64,000 nucleotides of DNA from Robertmurraya_A mangrovi (GTDB lineage Bacteria > Bacillota > Bacilli > Bacillales > Cytobacillaceae): NCBI RefSeq assembly GCF_034427655.1, contig NZ_JAXOFX010000006.1:1-64000 (forward strand). Direction: 5' to 3'. Shown here piece by piece: positions 1 to 8,844 of the stretch; position 1 is the first letter of the stretch; the number at the start of each line of letters is the position of its first letter. The position numbers and the translations under genes were made by a program. The notes beneath the pieces were generated by a model, which saw nothing but the letters and a program-made list of their open reading frames with translations, did no database searches and was not told the DNA's origin.

Positions 1-56
1 TCCACTGCTTTCTTTTTAAAGGCAACATCATATGTAGTAACTTTCTTTTTCCCCAT
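1..56 (-). CDS. Transposase N-terminus, partial (IS3-like)
   Basis: An ATG at 56-54 on the minus strand opens a frame that runs off the left edge and reads MGKKKVTTYDVAFKKKAV. This basic, helix-turn-helix-like opening is typical of the first ORF (OrfA) of IS3-family elements, though only 18 residues are visible. Inverted repeats lie just upstream. The IS family is an inference from this short stretch. Confidence 0.5.
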   Translation of the reverse strand, partial: MGKKKVTTYDVAFKKKAV

Positions 57-126
57 AAAAAAATCCCCCCATAGTAGACAGATTAGTGTGCTTTCTTTTT
101 TCTGTCTACTATAAGGGGATCATATC
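57..126. mobile_element. Insertion sequence end with inverted repeats
   Basis: The sequence ATAGTAGACAG at 71-81 is repeated inverted as CTGTCTACTAT at 102-112, followed by AAGGGGATCA. Together with the transposase start at 56 this looks like the terminal region of an insertion sequence whose body lies left of the window. The exact outer boundary and any target duplication cannot be fixed here because the other end is missing. Confidence 0.45.
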
Positions 127-889
127 ATTTTGTAGGTAGCTGTTTTTTTATTAATTTGCACCATTCTCCATACATAATAGCAACGACTGCCTCCGCATCA
201 TGTTGCCAGAGATGATAAGGGGCACAAAGGAAGTCCTCTCCGTACAATTTCATCTGGTCAATCTTATACAGGTTTTGAACTTTTTTTAAACGGATAAAAC
301 CGTAATAATAGGCAAAATAGGTGACACCTTTTAGCGAACCTTCGATGCTTTCTAGCTCAATGAAATAAGGAACCATATCCTTTTCATCAGGAAGTCTGTT
401 GATCTTTATTACATTTAAATGTCCAATCCCAGCAAACGATTGAAGATATTCGTTATAGGAAACCCTTTTGCGATAGTCTTTAGTAAAAAAGTTATAAGCA
501 ATTGGAAATGGCAATTTGGCCATCCCTACTGTTCCGCACCCACCCAACTGGTTTTGAGTAAGGTTTTCTGCCTCTCTTAAAATACTAAAATAGTTTAAAA
601 CCGTTTCATCAGGAGTTCGAGTTAATGTTGCAGGGAGTCTAATTTCATTGTAGTTTTTTTCATAAAAGGGATCAAAAAATTGGATGTTCTTGACAAGGGT
701 ATTTTTGATCGGGAGGCAGGAGGGACGAAAGTATTTTTCGGGATCTCTTGTATTTATTAACGAAGTTTGGGTTCGTTCAACTGGTTGTCCAAATGTTTGC
801 GGTTCGTATTGAGCACCCATAACAAGAGTCAATTTTTTTCTGGGATAAAGATTGAACGTCTTGTCTATCCATTTTGTAATGGTTTTCAA
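125..889 (-). CDS. Hypothetical protein, 254 aa
   Basis: I do not recognise this protein. It starts at a TTG (889) behind an AGGGTGATT ribosome binding site, has no signal peptide or membrane segment, and is rich in aromatic residues with a Cys-containing GGCG motif near residue 117. The stop codon TGA at 127-125 lies at the border of the insertion sequence end, so the element may have supplied the stop and shortened the C-terminus slightly. The protein looks soluble and cytoplasmic. Confidence 0.6.
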   Translation of the reverse strand: MKTITKWIDKTFNLYPRKKLTLVMGAQYEPQTFGQPVERTQTSLINTRDPEKYFRPSCLPIKNTLVKNIQFFDPFYEKNYNEIRLPATLTRTPDETVLNYFSILREAENLTQNQLGGCGTVGMAKLPFPIAYNFFTKDYRKRVSYNEYLQSFAGIGHLNVIKINRLPDEKDMVPYFIELESIEGSLKGVTYFAYYYGFIRLKKVQNLYKIDQMKLYGEDFLCAPYHLWQHDAEAVVAIMYGEWCKLIKKQLPTK

Positions 890-964
890 ATAGAATCACC
901 CTTCAAGAATATTCTATTTTACCTTATTGGCTATTTTGTAAATGATTTTAAAAATAGCCATTCA

Positions 965-1297
965 CTAAATATATTTCAAAACTAACTGATAGATTGCTAA
1001 ACAAAATCCTAAAGTACTCGCCTTCATTTTTGATGGATGGTTTCTTTCACTACGAAACAAGTAAAAGAAAACTACGATAAATCCCATGGGAATCCATAGC
1101 TGAAAGACACCTTCTTTTGTACTTTGAGAATAGATTGGAGCAATATATGTGCTAATTAGAAAATAAAAGAAAAGTGTATAACGTCGTGTCTCTAGTCGTT
1201 TACTCCACCTAACTAATAAGATAATAATAATGATTGCAATGATGGTAATGTGTAATTGTGGTAGAACAATTGCACCGTCTCCAATTTTGAATTCCAT
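965..1297 (-). CDS. Small membrane protein, 110 aa
   Basis: About four hydrophobic segments are visible (residues 14-29, 43-57, 68-84 and 94-109), separated by short basic loops such as RWSKRLETRR. The ATG at 1297 is preceded by GAGGAAAG at a good distance. I do not recognise the family; it is most likely an integral membrane protein of unknown function. Confidence 0.6.
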   Translation of the reverse strand: MEFKIGDGAIVLPQLHITIIAIIIIILLVRWSKRLETRRYTLFFYFLISTYIAPIYSQSTKEGVFQLWIPMGFIVVFFYLFRSERNHPSKMKASTLGFCLAIYQLVLKYI

Positions 1298-1481
1298 CGA
1301 TTACTTTCCTCCTTTACGCAATTTGTGGAAGCAACATTTACTATTTCTTATTTACCTAACAAATTTTTTCTCGTTATCTCCTATTATATGGCTTTTTAGA
1401 GGTAATTCCTACCATATATTTTTTACTCCTACTACCTTATTAATCTATAATCGACCCCAGGCTTATTGAACGATCACAGAC

Positions 1482-1586
1482 TTAAATAGAAAAAGTGTTT
1501 ATCCATATTTGAAGCATCACATCCATTACTATGCAAAGTAGGTGTGAACCACAGTAAAGAATAATAAAAGCCATTTTATTCCCCAT
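1482..1586 (-). CDS. Possible 34-aa membrane peptide
   Basis: A frame of 71 codons (1482-1697) is open here, but its first ATG has no ribosome binding site. An internal ATG at 1586 is preceded by AGTAGGAGGA with six-base spacing, giving a 34-residue, mostly hydrophobic peptide beginning MGNKMAF. The good ribosome binding site favours the short form. No family is recognised and the region could also be non-coding. Confidence 0.35.
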   Translation of the reverse strand: MGNKMAFIILYCGSHLLCIVMDVMLQIWINTFSI

Positions 1587-1703
1587 TAAAAGTCCTCCTA
1601 CTATCATCAAGAATATATTTCCTAATAATGGGAAGTTTATAAGAAGAAACAATAAATTCAAAAATCTTCTAAGCAGTAAAAAATAGACATATTCCAATAA
1701 ATA

Positions 1704-2735
1704 ATGAACGGAGGTAAAAGAGACTTGATTTTAACAAATCCAATAAACGTATCCGAAGTCGGAACACTATGGCAAACTTATCTAGAGAAAACTTTAATAA
1801 TGAGATTTTTGGAATATTTTATAGAAAAGGCAGATGATACACAGGCAAGGAATATTTTAGGAGGATTATGGCAGGAATTGAATTTTTATGTTAAAGAAAT
1901 GGAAGAGTTATTTGCCGAACAAGGAATGGTTAAGCCCATTGGATTTACATCAGAGGATGTTCATTTGGAAGCTCCAAAGTTATACGACAATGGTTTTGAT
2001 ATTATGTTTGTCCGTGTATTAAAAGAAGTAAGTATGGGACTTTACACCTTAAATATGAATATGACATATAATAAAAAAGTTATGTCCATTTACGAGGGAC
2101 TTACAACCGTTACTCAAAAAATTTATAAACTCGCTACCTTTTATTTACTTGAAAAGGGGATTCTTTCCTTGCCTCCAAAGGTTACAATTCCGAAGAAGAA
2201 TACTTTTATTAATTCTAAAAAGTATATGGAAGGCTTTAAGTTAATGGGTAATAAAAGAGCTTTAAATGATCTTGAAGTCGGTATTCTTCATCACAATATG
2301 GAAGCAAATAATATTGGTATGCAACTTATTACTGGTTTTGCACAATGTGCTCAAAACAAAGAGGTAAAACAATATTTTTTAAAAGGAAAAGAACTTGCCA
2401 AAAAACAGATTAAAATGATGGAAGAATTACTTTTAGAGGATGATATTCAACTGTCTGCAACCTCTGGGGCTACGGTAACTACATCAACAGTCCCACCTTT
2501 CTCTGATAAGTTAATGATGCATTGTATATACATACTTAATGGGTTTTCAATTGTAGGTGCTGGAACGGGTGCATTCTTCAGTTTAAGAAATGATCTAGCG
2601 ATGAAATCAATGCTAATAGCAAAGGATATATACTTCTACTCACAAGAAGGGATTGAAATTAAGATTAAACACGGATGGTTTGAGGAACCACCTCAAACAG
2701 AGGACCGTTCTGAGATCATAAAAGGAAATGAATAA
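1704..2735 (+). CDS. DUF3231 family protein
   Basis: This is a 340-residue protein of the DUF3231 family, which is common in spore-forming Bacillaceae and is built of two similar helical halves with LW..YL and HLEAPKLY-type motifs in the first half and PPFSDKLMM near residue 263. The function is unknown. The first ATG (1704) lies inside the ribosome binding site; the TTG at 1725, nine bases after GGAGG, is the better start and gives 336 residues. Paralogs lie at 3729-4745 and 21350-22399 in this window. Confidence 0.85.
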   Translation: MNGGKRDLILTNPINVSEVGTLWQTYLEKTLIMRFLEYFIEKADDTQARNILGGLWQELNFYVKEMEELFAEQGMVKPIGFTSEDVHLEAPKLYDNGFDIMFVRVLKEVSMGLYTLNMNMTYNKKVMSIYEGLTTVTQKIYKLATFYLLEKGILSLPPKVTIPKKNTFINSKKYMEGFKLMGNKRALNDLEVGILHHNMEANNIGMQLITGFAQCAQNKEVKQYFLKGKELAKKQIKMMEELLLEDDIQLSATSGATVTTSTVPPFSDKLMMHCIYILNGFSIVGAGTGAFFSLRNDLAMKSMLIAKDIYFYSQEGIEIKIKHGWFEEPPQTEDRSEIIKGNE

Positions 2736-2765
2736 AGTAGTTTTTTATCGCAAAAATTAAACATA

Positions 2766-2789
2766 GTGTCGGTTATGCCGAACACTAAT
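2766..2789 (+). terminator. Imperfect hairpin after DUF3231 gene
   Basis: AGTGTCGG and CCGAACACT form an imperfect stem with a short loop 30 bases after the DUF3231 stop codon. The following T-run is weak, so termination is uncertain. Confidence 0.35.
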
Positions 2790-2810
2790 TTCAATGTGGG
2801 GGGCTAAAAT

Positions 2811-2930
2811 TTGAATACAATTTCCAGGTTAATTAAAAGATTAATCACTTTATTGATTAAAGTAGAGTTCTTTATGGAAATGGTAAAACAAAGACTTAGC
2901 TCACTATCAAGAAATCAAATTTTAACATAA
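2811..2930 (+). CDS. Possible small protein, 39 aa
   Basis: A TTG start is preceded by GTGGGGGGC at about seven bases and opens a 39-codon frame ending at TAA 2930. The peptide is basic and amphipathic (starts MNTISRLIKRLITLLIK, ends in a Gln/Arg/Ser-rich tail). It matches no family I know. A hairpin follows at 2970-3001. The ribosome binding site is the main support. Confidence 0.35.
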   Translation: MNTISRLIKRLITLLIKVEFFMEMVKQRLSSLSRNQILT

Positions 2931-2969
2931 GCAACTAAAATTTGATCATATTCTTTTTCCACATTGTAA

Positions 2970-3001
2970 AACAGGTAAGCATAACTTGTGTTTACCTGTT
3001 A
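2970..3001 (+). terminator. Hairpin terminator candidate
   Basis: AACAGGTAA and TTACCTGTT form a nine-base-pair stem with a 12-base loop, followed by AAAATTT. It lies after the small frame at 2811-2930 and before the convergent acetyltransferase gene. The T-run is short. Confidence 0.45.
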
Positions 3002-3051
3002 AAATTTACTCTGCGTTAGTCGATAAGAGCTGACGATTCAAAAAAAATGCC

Positions 3052-3561
3052 TTAAAATGAAAACCCGTATTGTATAAGTTGGTTTTCTTCCCCTAAATAT
3101 TCTTCACTTCCGATTCTACTAACCTCCTTAAATCCTAATCTCTCAAGCATTTTTCTCGAACGAATATTTGCTTCATGGGTTTCTGCATTGAAAGTTGTAA
3201 TCCCTAATTTGTTAGAAGCGAATTCCATCATTCGGATTGCTGATGTAAATCCAATCCCTTTTCCCCATAACTCACTCTCACCGATTGCAATACCTAATTC
3301 GCAGTTGTTATCTTTAATAAAGGCTAAATCTGCATATCCTATTAATTTCTCATTTAACTCTATCCCCATTCGGATAAAATCTTCAGCTGCATTGTTTACA
3401 CTATTGAGCCACCATCTATATAACTCTTCTGGACTTCTATTAATCTCCCATCCATTGGCCGTACAAAAAGAGGCATCCTTACTCCATTTCAAGATAAATT
3501 CAAAATCATCTATGGTTATAGGTCTAATTTTTAGAGATTGGTTTATATCTTCTAATTTCAC
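3052..3561 (-). CDS. GNAT family N-acetyltransferase (RimJ/RimL type)
   Basis: This 169-residue protein has the GNAT fold of the Acetyltransf_3 group: an N-terminal region with KIRPITIDDFEF, the acetyl-CoA binding stretch around ELWGKGIGFTSAIRMM (residues 98-113) and the C-terminal NIRSRKMLERLGFKEV motif. It starts with GTG at 3561, nine bases from AGGAGG. The substrate cannot be told from sequence. It stands alone between two DUF3231 genes. Confidence 0.85.
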   Translation of the reverse strand: MKLEDINQSLKIRPITIDDFEFILKWSKDASFCTANGWEINRSPEELYRWWLNSVNNAAEDFIRMGIELNEKLIGYADLAFIKDNNCELGIAIGESELWGKGIGFTSAIRMMEFASNKLGITTFNAETHEANIRSRKMLERLGFKEVSRIGSEEYLGEENQLIQYGFSF

Positions 3562-3683
3562 TTTACCATTCCTCCTAGCCCCTATTTTATTAAATCAAAT
3601 ACTTCGTTAATAATTCAATACTAAAAAGTATAAATGTTCCATCTTTATGTATGCATCCAACTCTAAAAATATTGAACATATAT

Positions 3684-3714
3684 AAAAAGGTCCTTCCTGT
3701 TAATACAGAAGGAC
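3684..3714 (-). terminator. Terminator of DUF3231 gene
   Basis: On the minus strand GTCCTTCTGT pairs with ACAGGAAGGAC around a short loop and is followed by CTTTTTATA. It sits 15 bases after the stop of the gene at 3729-4745. Confidence 0.8.
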
Positions 3715-3728
3715 TTAGTCATTTACGA

Positions 3729-4745
3729 TTAATGTTTTTTTCTAATTAATTCATCTCTATCGGATGCCATTGGAGGCTGCTCCAACCAACCATTTTTAAT
3801 CATGATATTAGCTCCATCTTCAGAATACATCTGAACTTCTAGGGATAGCCTGTTATACATTGCGCTAATATCTCCTCTAGGGCTTTGACCAATAGCTGTA
3901 CCATAATAACCAATGCTCAAAGAAATCAAACCACTTGTGTAGAACATCATCAGTTTATCAGAAAAAGTATGGGATGTACTATTTGTTATCTCTGAATCCC
4001 AACCCATTGGTGCTGGAAGTTTACTTTCTTCTAACTTATTTCTAAACAATTTAACATGTTTATTCCCAACTTCTAAACCCTTTAAAAAAAATTGTTTTAC
4101 ATCCTTATCCTTAGCAACCTGACTAAAGCCAGTAAGTGCAGCTACTCCCAGAGCATTTCTTTGTAGATTCGCAAATAAATGATCGACTTCGGCAGCAATT
4201 AGTGGTCTTTTTTCACCAAACACATCTAATATAAACCCTTGCTTTTTTACAAATTCAACCTCCTCTAAATTAGGGAGGTTAGGAGACCTGATAAACAATC
4301 CTTTAGACAATAGTAAATCAGTTGATTTATCATATAATTCCATCGTTTCTTTAAGGCAATCCATGTAATAGGATTTAATGTCACTTCTTACAGATGTCCC
4401 TACACTACCAGCATAGGTTGTAAGTCCAACTCTAGACATTTGGTGTATAAAATTTAGTACAAAACTGTCAGAAAAAAGTCTTGGAGCATTTAAATTCACA
4501 TCTTCTTTAATGCTAAAACCATATGGAACAACATTTTTTTCCTCTGTTAGTATGGCTGTAATCTTTTGAATATGTGACTTTGATAATTCTAAAGCAAATT
4601 CAATTATAGGCTTAATCTCCATATCCTCAACTTTTTCTAGAAAATATGTAAGAACACACATGCTAGAGCTATCATTTAAGTATTGAGCCCAAAGTTGACC
4701 AACCTCACCCGCTGTTAGCCTAATCTGTTTCTCCATCTCACCCAT
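3729..4745 (-). CDS. DUF3231 family protein
   Basis: A 338-residue paralog of the DUF3231 protein at 1704-2735. It has the family motifs LWAQYLNDSSS near residue 18, VNLNAPRLFSD in the first half and HTFSDKLMMFY in the second half. The ATG at 4745 follows GGAGG by six bases. A terminator follows directly, so it is monocistronic. The family function is unknown; members are frequent and multi-copy in Bacillus relatives. Confidence 0.88.
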   Translation of the reverse strand: MGEMEKQIRLTAGEVGQLWAQYLNDSSSMCVLTYFLEKVEDMEIKPIIEFALELSKSHIQKITAILTEEKNVVPYGFSIKEDVNLNAPRLFSDSFVLNFIHQMSRVGLTTYAGSVGTSVRSDIKSYYMDCLKETMELYDKSTDLLLSKGLFIRSPNLPNLEEVEFVKKQGFILDVFGEKRPLIAAEVDHLFANLQRNALGVAALTGFSQVAKDKDVKQFFLKGLEVGNKHVKLFRNKLEESKLPAPMGWDSEITNSTSHTFSDKLMMFYTSGLISLSIGYYGTAIGQSPRGDISAMYNRLSLEVQMYSEDGANIMIKNGWLEQPPMASDRDELIRKKH

Positions 4746-4866
4746 TAGTAACCTCCAAGAAAATTATACTAAGTATACCTTCCCCAGATTTTACCTACAG
4801 TATGTATTAGTTATCTAATAACCATCCTATTATTTAAAAAATTTAAAGTACCAGAAAACCGCTATT

Positions 4867-5568
4867 TCATTTGCTGTCGAAAAGAATTTCTATTTCAAAA
4901 ACATCTCTAAACCCTACCCTACCTCTAGCAGATATTTTCAACGCACGGGTTAAAGGCATACGTTCAACCCAATGGTTTTCAAGTGCAAATAAAAGAATCG
5001 AATGTCCAAGCGCGCCAGCTAAATGAAATCTTCTTTCGCTCCAGTCTAAGCACTTACAAGAAAAAGTTCTCCGTTTTTTTCTAACTTCTTTAATGTTTAT
5101 CCCTAGTTTTGAGAGATACCTTTCTCCATTTTCAGTTAAATCAAATGAATTTTCTTTTTCAATGATAAAATTGTTTTTTAATAAAAAATTCGTTATTTCA
5201 ACACCAAGCGTACCCGCCAAGTGATCATAGCATGTTCTAGCAAGATGGATTTCTTTGGATCTAGCTACTTCCCTAAATGAATTAGGTTTCCTGTCCGGTG
5301 TCATACACAAAAGAGATTCTAGTACCCTAGCAACCTCACCATTAGCCATAGAGAGGTACTTATGCCTTCCTAGCTTTTCAGATAGGACTATGCCCTTTTC
5401 AATCATTTTTGTTAGGTGAAAACTCGCTGTTTGAGGGGTGATTTTTGAAACCATTGCTAATTCAGAAACCGTATACTTTCTGCCATCCAATAAAGTTAAT
5501 AACATGGCCGAACGAGATTCCTCGCTAATCATAGAAGCTACTTCAGAAACGATAGGATCAAAATTCAT
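4867..5568 (-). CDS. ArsR-type winged-helix regulator
   Basis: The N-terminal 90 residues form an ArsR/SmtB-like winged helix (YTVSELAMVSKITPQTASFHLTKM, recognition helix near residues 45-57). The C-terminal half carries a second helical part with the motif CKCLDWSERRFHLAGALG, which contains two Cys and could bind a metal or sense thiols; that is inference. It starts with ATG behind AGGAGG. It is divergent from the DinB gene at 5662, and the 93-base gap between them is the likely shared operator region. Confidence 0.8.
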   Translation of the reverse strand: MNFDPIVSEVASMISEESRSAMLLTLLDGRKYTVSELAMVSKITPQTASFHLTKMIEKGIVLSEKLGRHKYLSMANGEVARVLESLLCMTPDRKPNSFREVARSKEIHLARTCYDHLAGTLGVEITNFLLKNNFIIEKENSFDLTENGERYLSKLGINIKEVRKKRRTFSCKCLDWSERRFHLAGALGHSILLFALENHWVERMPLTRALKISARGRVGFRDVFEIEILFDSK

Positions 5569-5661
5569 ATTTTCTATTCCTCCTAATGTAATCCATACTT
5601 CGATGATAATCTTCGTTTTTTACCATTACAATAAAATTATCCATTTATAGGAGGAATTTTA

Positions 5662-6135
5662 TTGAACGCAATTGACTTGTTTTTATTAGATTTTAAAGAA
5701 AGTAGACGTCGTTTTATCATGACAGCCACTGCCTTTCCGAGTGAATTCTTTACATGGAAACCAGACAAAGATGCCTTATCTGTCGGTGAGACCATCCGTC
5801 ATGTGTTACTCCATGATTTTTCTTGGTTGAAAATATTTGAAGAAAATCGATTACCAACAGCAGAAGAAACCGATCATTTATGGGCGGAACCGTATACGAA
5901 TCTCCAAGATGAAATCATTCGCTCAAACATATACCATGACCAATTCATTACCTATGTATCTTCCCTACAGACGAATGACCTTGATTCGAAATACATACAA
6001 TGGCCACATAAACCAATTAGAAGAACATTAGGTGATGCATTAGAACGTAAATCCTATCACGACGCCGTTCATACCGGTCAGTTATTGCAATATTTACGAA
6101 TGTTAAATATTGAACGCCCTATGATTTGGGATTAA
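5662..6135 (+). CDS. DinB family protein
   Basis: A 157-residue four-helix-bundle protein of the DinB/YfiT metal-binding superfamily. Candidate metal-binding histidines are in RHVLLHD (about residues 47-51) and in the C-terminal SYHDAVHTGQLLQYLR segment. It starts with TTG behind TAGGAGGAA. Family members include thiol-dependent transferases (bacillithiol S-transferases), but the activity of this one cannot be told. It is divergent from the ArsR-type regulator, which may control it. Confidence 0.82.
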   Translation: MNAIDLFLLDFKESRRRFIMTATAFPSEFFTWKPDKDALSVGETIRHVLLHDFSWLKIFEENRLPTAEETDHLWAEPYTNLQDEIIRSNIYHDQFITYVSSLQTNDLDSKYIQWPHKPIRRTLGDALERKSYHDAVHTGQLLQYLRMLNIERPMIWD

Positions 6136-6144
6136 AAATAAAAT

Positions 6145-6182
6145 GATGGTGAAAGGAAGTTATGCTCCCTCCTTTCACCATC
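6145..6182. terminator. Hairpin between DinB and beta-propeller genes
   Basis: GATGGTGAAAGGA and TCCTTTCACCATC form a perfect 13-base-pair stem in the gap between converging genes. The T-run on the plus side is poor, so it may act mainly as a barrier for one or both transcripts. Confidence 0.6.
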
Positions 6183-6261
6183 ACAATTATTAAATCAAAT
6201 ATTTTTATCATCTGATGTAGGTTATCACCATAAATCGTTATCAACATATTTTACCAAACCC

Positions 6262-7890
6262 TTAATTTCTAATTTGATAACACAAAATATGCCCATCGAT
6301 AGTTCCCGCAACGATTTTGTTATCCCTTACATCTATTGAAAGTACCATTGTGTTCGAGCCCTCTATTTCCACAGATATTAGGTCTATTAGCTCACCTGTT
6401 TTTGAAGATAGAATACCTAATTGACCATCATCTGTAGAGAATATAATTAAATTGTAAGCCTTCACTTCGCACATGGAAAGAATTTGACCAGTCACTCGTG
6501 TAACCCACAAATTTTCTCCATTAAAGCTGTCCATTCTTGAAATGTAATGGCAGTCCTCTATACTTCCACCTAATGGATACACTTTAGCAGCTATAATGAA
6601 GGCTGGACCATCCTCATCTTCTAAAAGAAAACTCTCATCAACCCTCAAGAATAGTTCAGCCTTTTCACGATTTTGTATTTGTGGTGGCACGGTTACCGTT
6701 ACAAGTTCCTTTTGCTCAAACGTGACAGAGTCAAGCTCCCATATTTGATAGCTAGTATTACCTCTCTTCTTTTCAGAGGTTAAAAAATAAAAATGGCTTT
6801 TACCATTAGCTCTCAAATAGCCGATTGGTTTATTTGCATCCCACTCCTGTAAAATGGTATGGTCACCGTTCATCAATATATCTTTATCCCTACCAAAGGT
6901 TGAATCATAGACACTTTTTAACAAAACATTATTCTCTTTATTCATCGTTACAACAGTTGGTCGTTGTAACGATGTTTGATGAAGAGGCTGAAGTGTTTTT
7001 GTATCAAAGCTAATTAAATAATAATCTGGCACTTCAAATTTAAATTCGGGATGTAATTTGACCGCTTCCGTGTTAACAAAGATTGTTTTTTCATCACTTG
7101 AAAAGAGTATTTGTACACCACGTGCATACAAAGTATGAGCACACTCTCGTTGTCCATCCTTCCATTTTTCAAGAAAATGACATTCTCCTGATGATAAGAT
7201 TTCCGTTTCGCTCAACGACTTTACTGCCCAAATGTTAGTACGAAATTCGTAATTAGGTTGAAGCTCTTTTAATCTAGCAATTGTTTCTTCTTTTATCATT
7301 TTGTTTCTTTGCATCGTTCTTGGTTGAATTTTAAACTCTCTTGTTGCAACTAGAGGTAGTTTACTTAATTTTATTGTACGATGAATATGATTCGTTTTGT
7401 GAATATAATAAAGTCCAACCTCTCGTTTCTCCTGATCATCTCTTGGACTCAATGTAAAAACAATCGTATCCCCATGATCATCGAACCGCGCAGAAACAAC
7501 TTCTCTGTTTTCTTCAAAAACTCTGTTCGTCGTATTTGTTTCGTAATTCCAAATTAAAAGCTCACCTTCATATAAATAACCTCCATCATAAGACCCTGTT
7601 GCGATGGCAACGATTGGTTTTGATGGATGGAAGGATACTTCGTTTATTTCATATTTTGTATCTAAAGTGGCAATTCTTTTACCTGTATCAACTTGATTAA
7701 TTGTTACTCGATGTTTCAATAACACCGAAGACGAACTTCCATTTCCAATGTTCTTTACTTCCCAACCATAAAGGTCAAATATGCTGGTAATTGAAATAAG
7801 CTCTTTATTTTCACAAAAATAACTTCCTGTCATACGTCCATTTCCAGGAAAAGGAGTGGACCCTATTATTTGCTCTAATTGAATGTTCAC
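6262..7890 (-). CDS. WD40/beta-propeller-like protein, 542 aa
   Basis: This large soluble protein has recurring beta-strand units that read like WD40 or YVTN propeller blades, for example HPSKPIVAIATGSYDGG near residue 90 followed by LLIWNYET, and TVDGHILCYQIRN-like strands at the C-terminus (AGTIDGHILCYQ). It has no signal peptide. It starts with GTG at 7890 behind AAGGAG. The role is unknown; propellers usually mediate protein binding. No enzymatic motif was seen. Confidence 0.65.
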   Translation of the reverse strand: MNIQLEQIIGSTPFPGNGRMTGSYFCENKELISITSIFDLYGWEVKNIGNGSSSSVLLKHRVTINQVDTGKRIATLDTKYEINEVSFHPSKPIVAIATGSYDGGYLYEGELLIWNYETNTTNRVFEENREVVSARFDDHGDTIVFTLSPRDDQEKREVGLYYIHKTNHIHRTIKLSKLPLVATREFKIQPRTMQRNKMIKEETIARLKELQPNYEFRTNIWAVKSLSETEILSSGECHFLEKWKDGQRECAHTLYARGVQILFSSDEKTIFVNTEAVKLHPEFKFEVPDYYLISFDTKTLQPLHQTSLQRPTVVTMNKENNVLLKSVYDSTFGRDKDILMNGDHTILQEWDANKPIGYLRANGKSHFYFLTSEKKRGNTSYQIWELDSVTFEQKELVTVTVPPQIQNREKAELFLRVDESFLLEDEDGPAFIIAAKVYPLGGSIEDCHYISRMDSFNGENLWVTRVTGQILSMCEVKAYNLIIFSTDDGQLGILSSKTGELIDLISVEIEGSNTMVLSIDVRDNKIVAGTIDGHILCYQIRN

Positions 7891-8311
7891 CCTTGCTCTC
7901 CTTATTATTTTTTCCTTCCGAATGATTATGGAGATGAATCTTTGTAGATAACAACTCTACTTTTTGATGTTCTGTTTATAACATCCTAACTAATTTGCCA
8001 TTAATGATCTTCGATTTGTTCATAGATGGTTCATTTTGTATCCATATGGAGTACCGAAAAATCGGTCTTCCCCCTTTTACATGAATTATAACAAATATTT
8101 CCATGAACATTGTGATTATTTGATTTTCTTTTAAGCTATCAAACCATCACCCACTTTATTAAAGTTGCATTGTAATTTAACTAAATGGGAACCAGGAATT
8201 GACCGTTAGTTATATAAGATAAATGCATTTATTGCGAATTAACATAGGAGGGTTCAATATTTTTTTGTAACTATCTACGATATTTAACGTCCAAATAATT
8301 GAGGTGAAATA
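7891..8311. other. Intergenic region without recognised gene
   Basis: This AT-rich region of about 420 bases separates two divergent genes and must contain their promoters. I see no open frame with a ribosome binding site and no clear hairpin or consensus promoter. Confidence 0.5.
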
Positions 8312-8686
8312 ATGAATAGGAAGTTAATGATTAGGATGGTTTCACTTGGATTGATCATATGTATGGGTTATTTGATTTTTAACTTGTTTGTGCCACAATC
8401 CCCTATAAAATCGATATCAAATACAGAAGTATTAACAAAAGCAATATTTTCAGACAAAGTGTTAACTCCTCTTGGAGACGAAGGAGAATATACTTATTAC
8501 ATCACTAAACATGAAAATGGAGCTTTTAAGCAAAAAGTGATTGATTTCATGATGAGTAAAGATTATTCATTCTTAACTCAAGAGGGATCGGGTTTATTTT
8601 TTGAAAAAGAAGATAAAGAGGTTGTACTTACTACTCAAATGTGGACTAGAAAATATGTGATATTGAAGGTTCCAAACATAGATTGA
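8312..8686 (+). CDS. Membrane-anchored hypothetical protein
   Basis: A 124-residue protein with one N-terminal hydrophobic segment (residues 8-27) and a predicted extracytoplasmic domain of about 95 residues. A Cys at residue 17 inside the hydrophobic stretch lacks a proper lipobox, so it is more likely an uncleaved anchor than a lipoprotein. The ATG follows GAGGTG. No family is recognised. Confidence 0.6.
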   Translation: MNRKLMIRMVSLGLIICMGYLIFNLFVPQSPIKSISNTEVLTKAIFSDKVLTPLGDEGEYTYYITKHENGAFKQKVIDFMMSKDYSFLTQEGSGLFFEKEDKEVVLTTQMWTRKYVILKVPNID

Positions 8687-8800
8687 TAACGAAAGAGAAG
8701 TTGAAGAAACTTTTACCTTACAAGGCAAACTGGCATAAGCCTAGGTTTCTTTGAGCAAAGTGATGGAATTTCTTTAGGAGAACTGGACAAATCATATGTT

Positions 8801-8819
8801 TTGTGATAAATTATCACAA
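8801..8819. promoter_or_regulatory. Perfect 19-bp palindrome
   Basis: TTGTGATAAATTATCACAA is a perfect inverted repeat (8+3+8) just upstream of the asnS T-box leader. It resembles dimeric-regulator operators of the TGTGA-Nx-TCACA type. The regulator is unknown. Confidence 0.45.
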
Positions 8820-8844
8820 GAAAATTGAAAAACTACATATTTTT

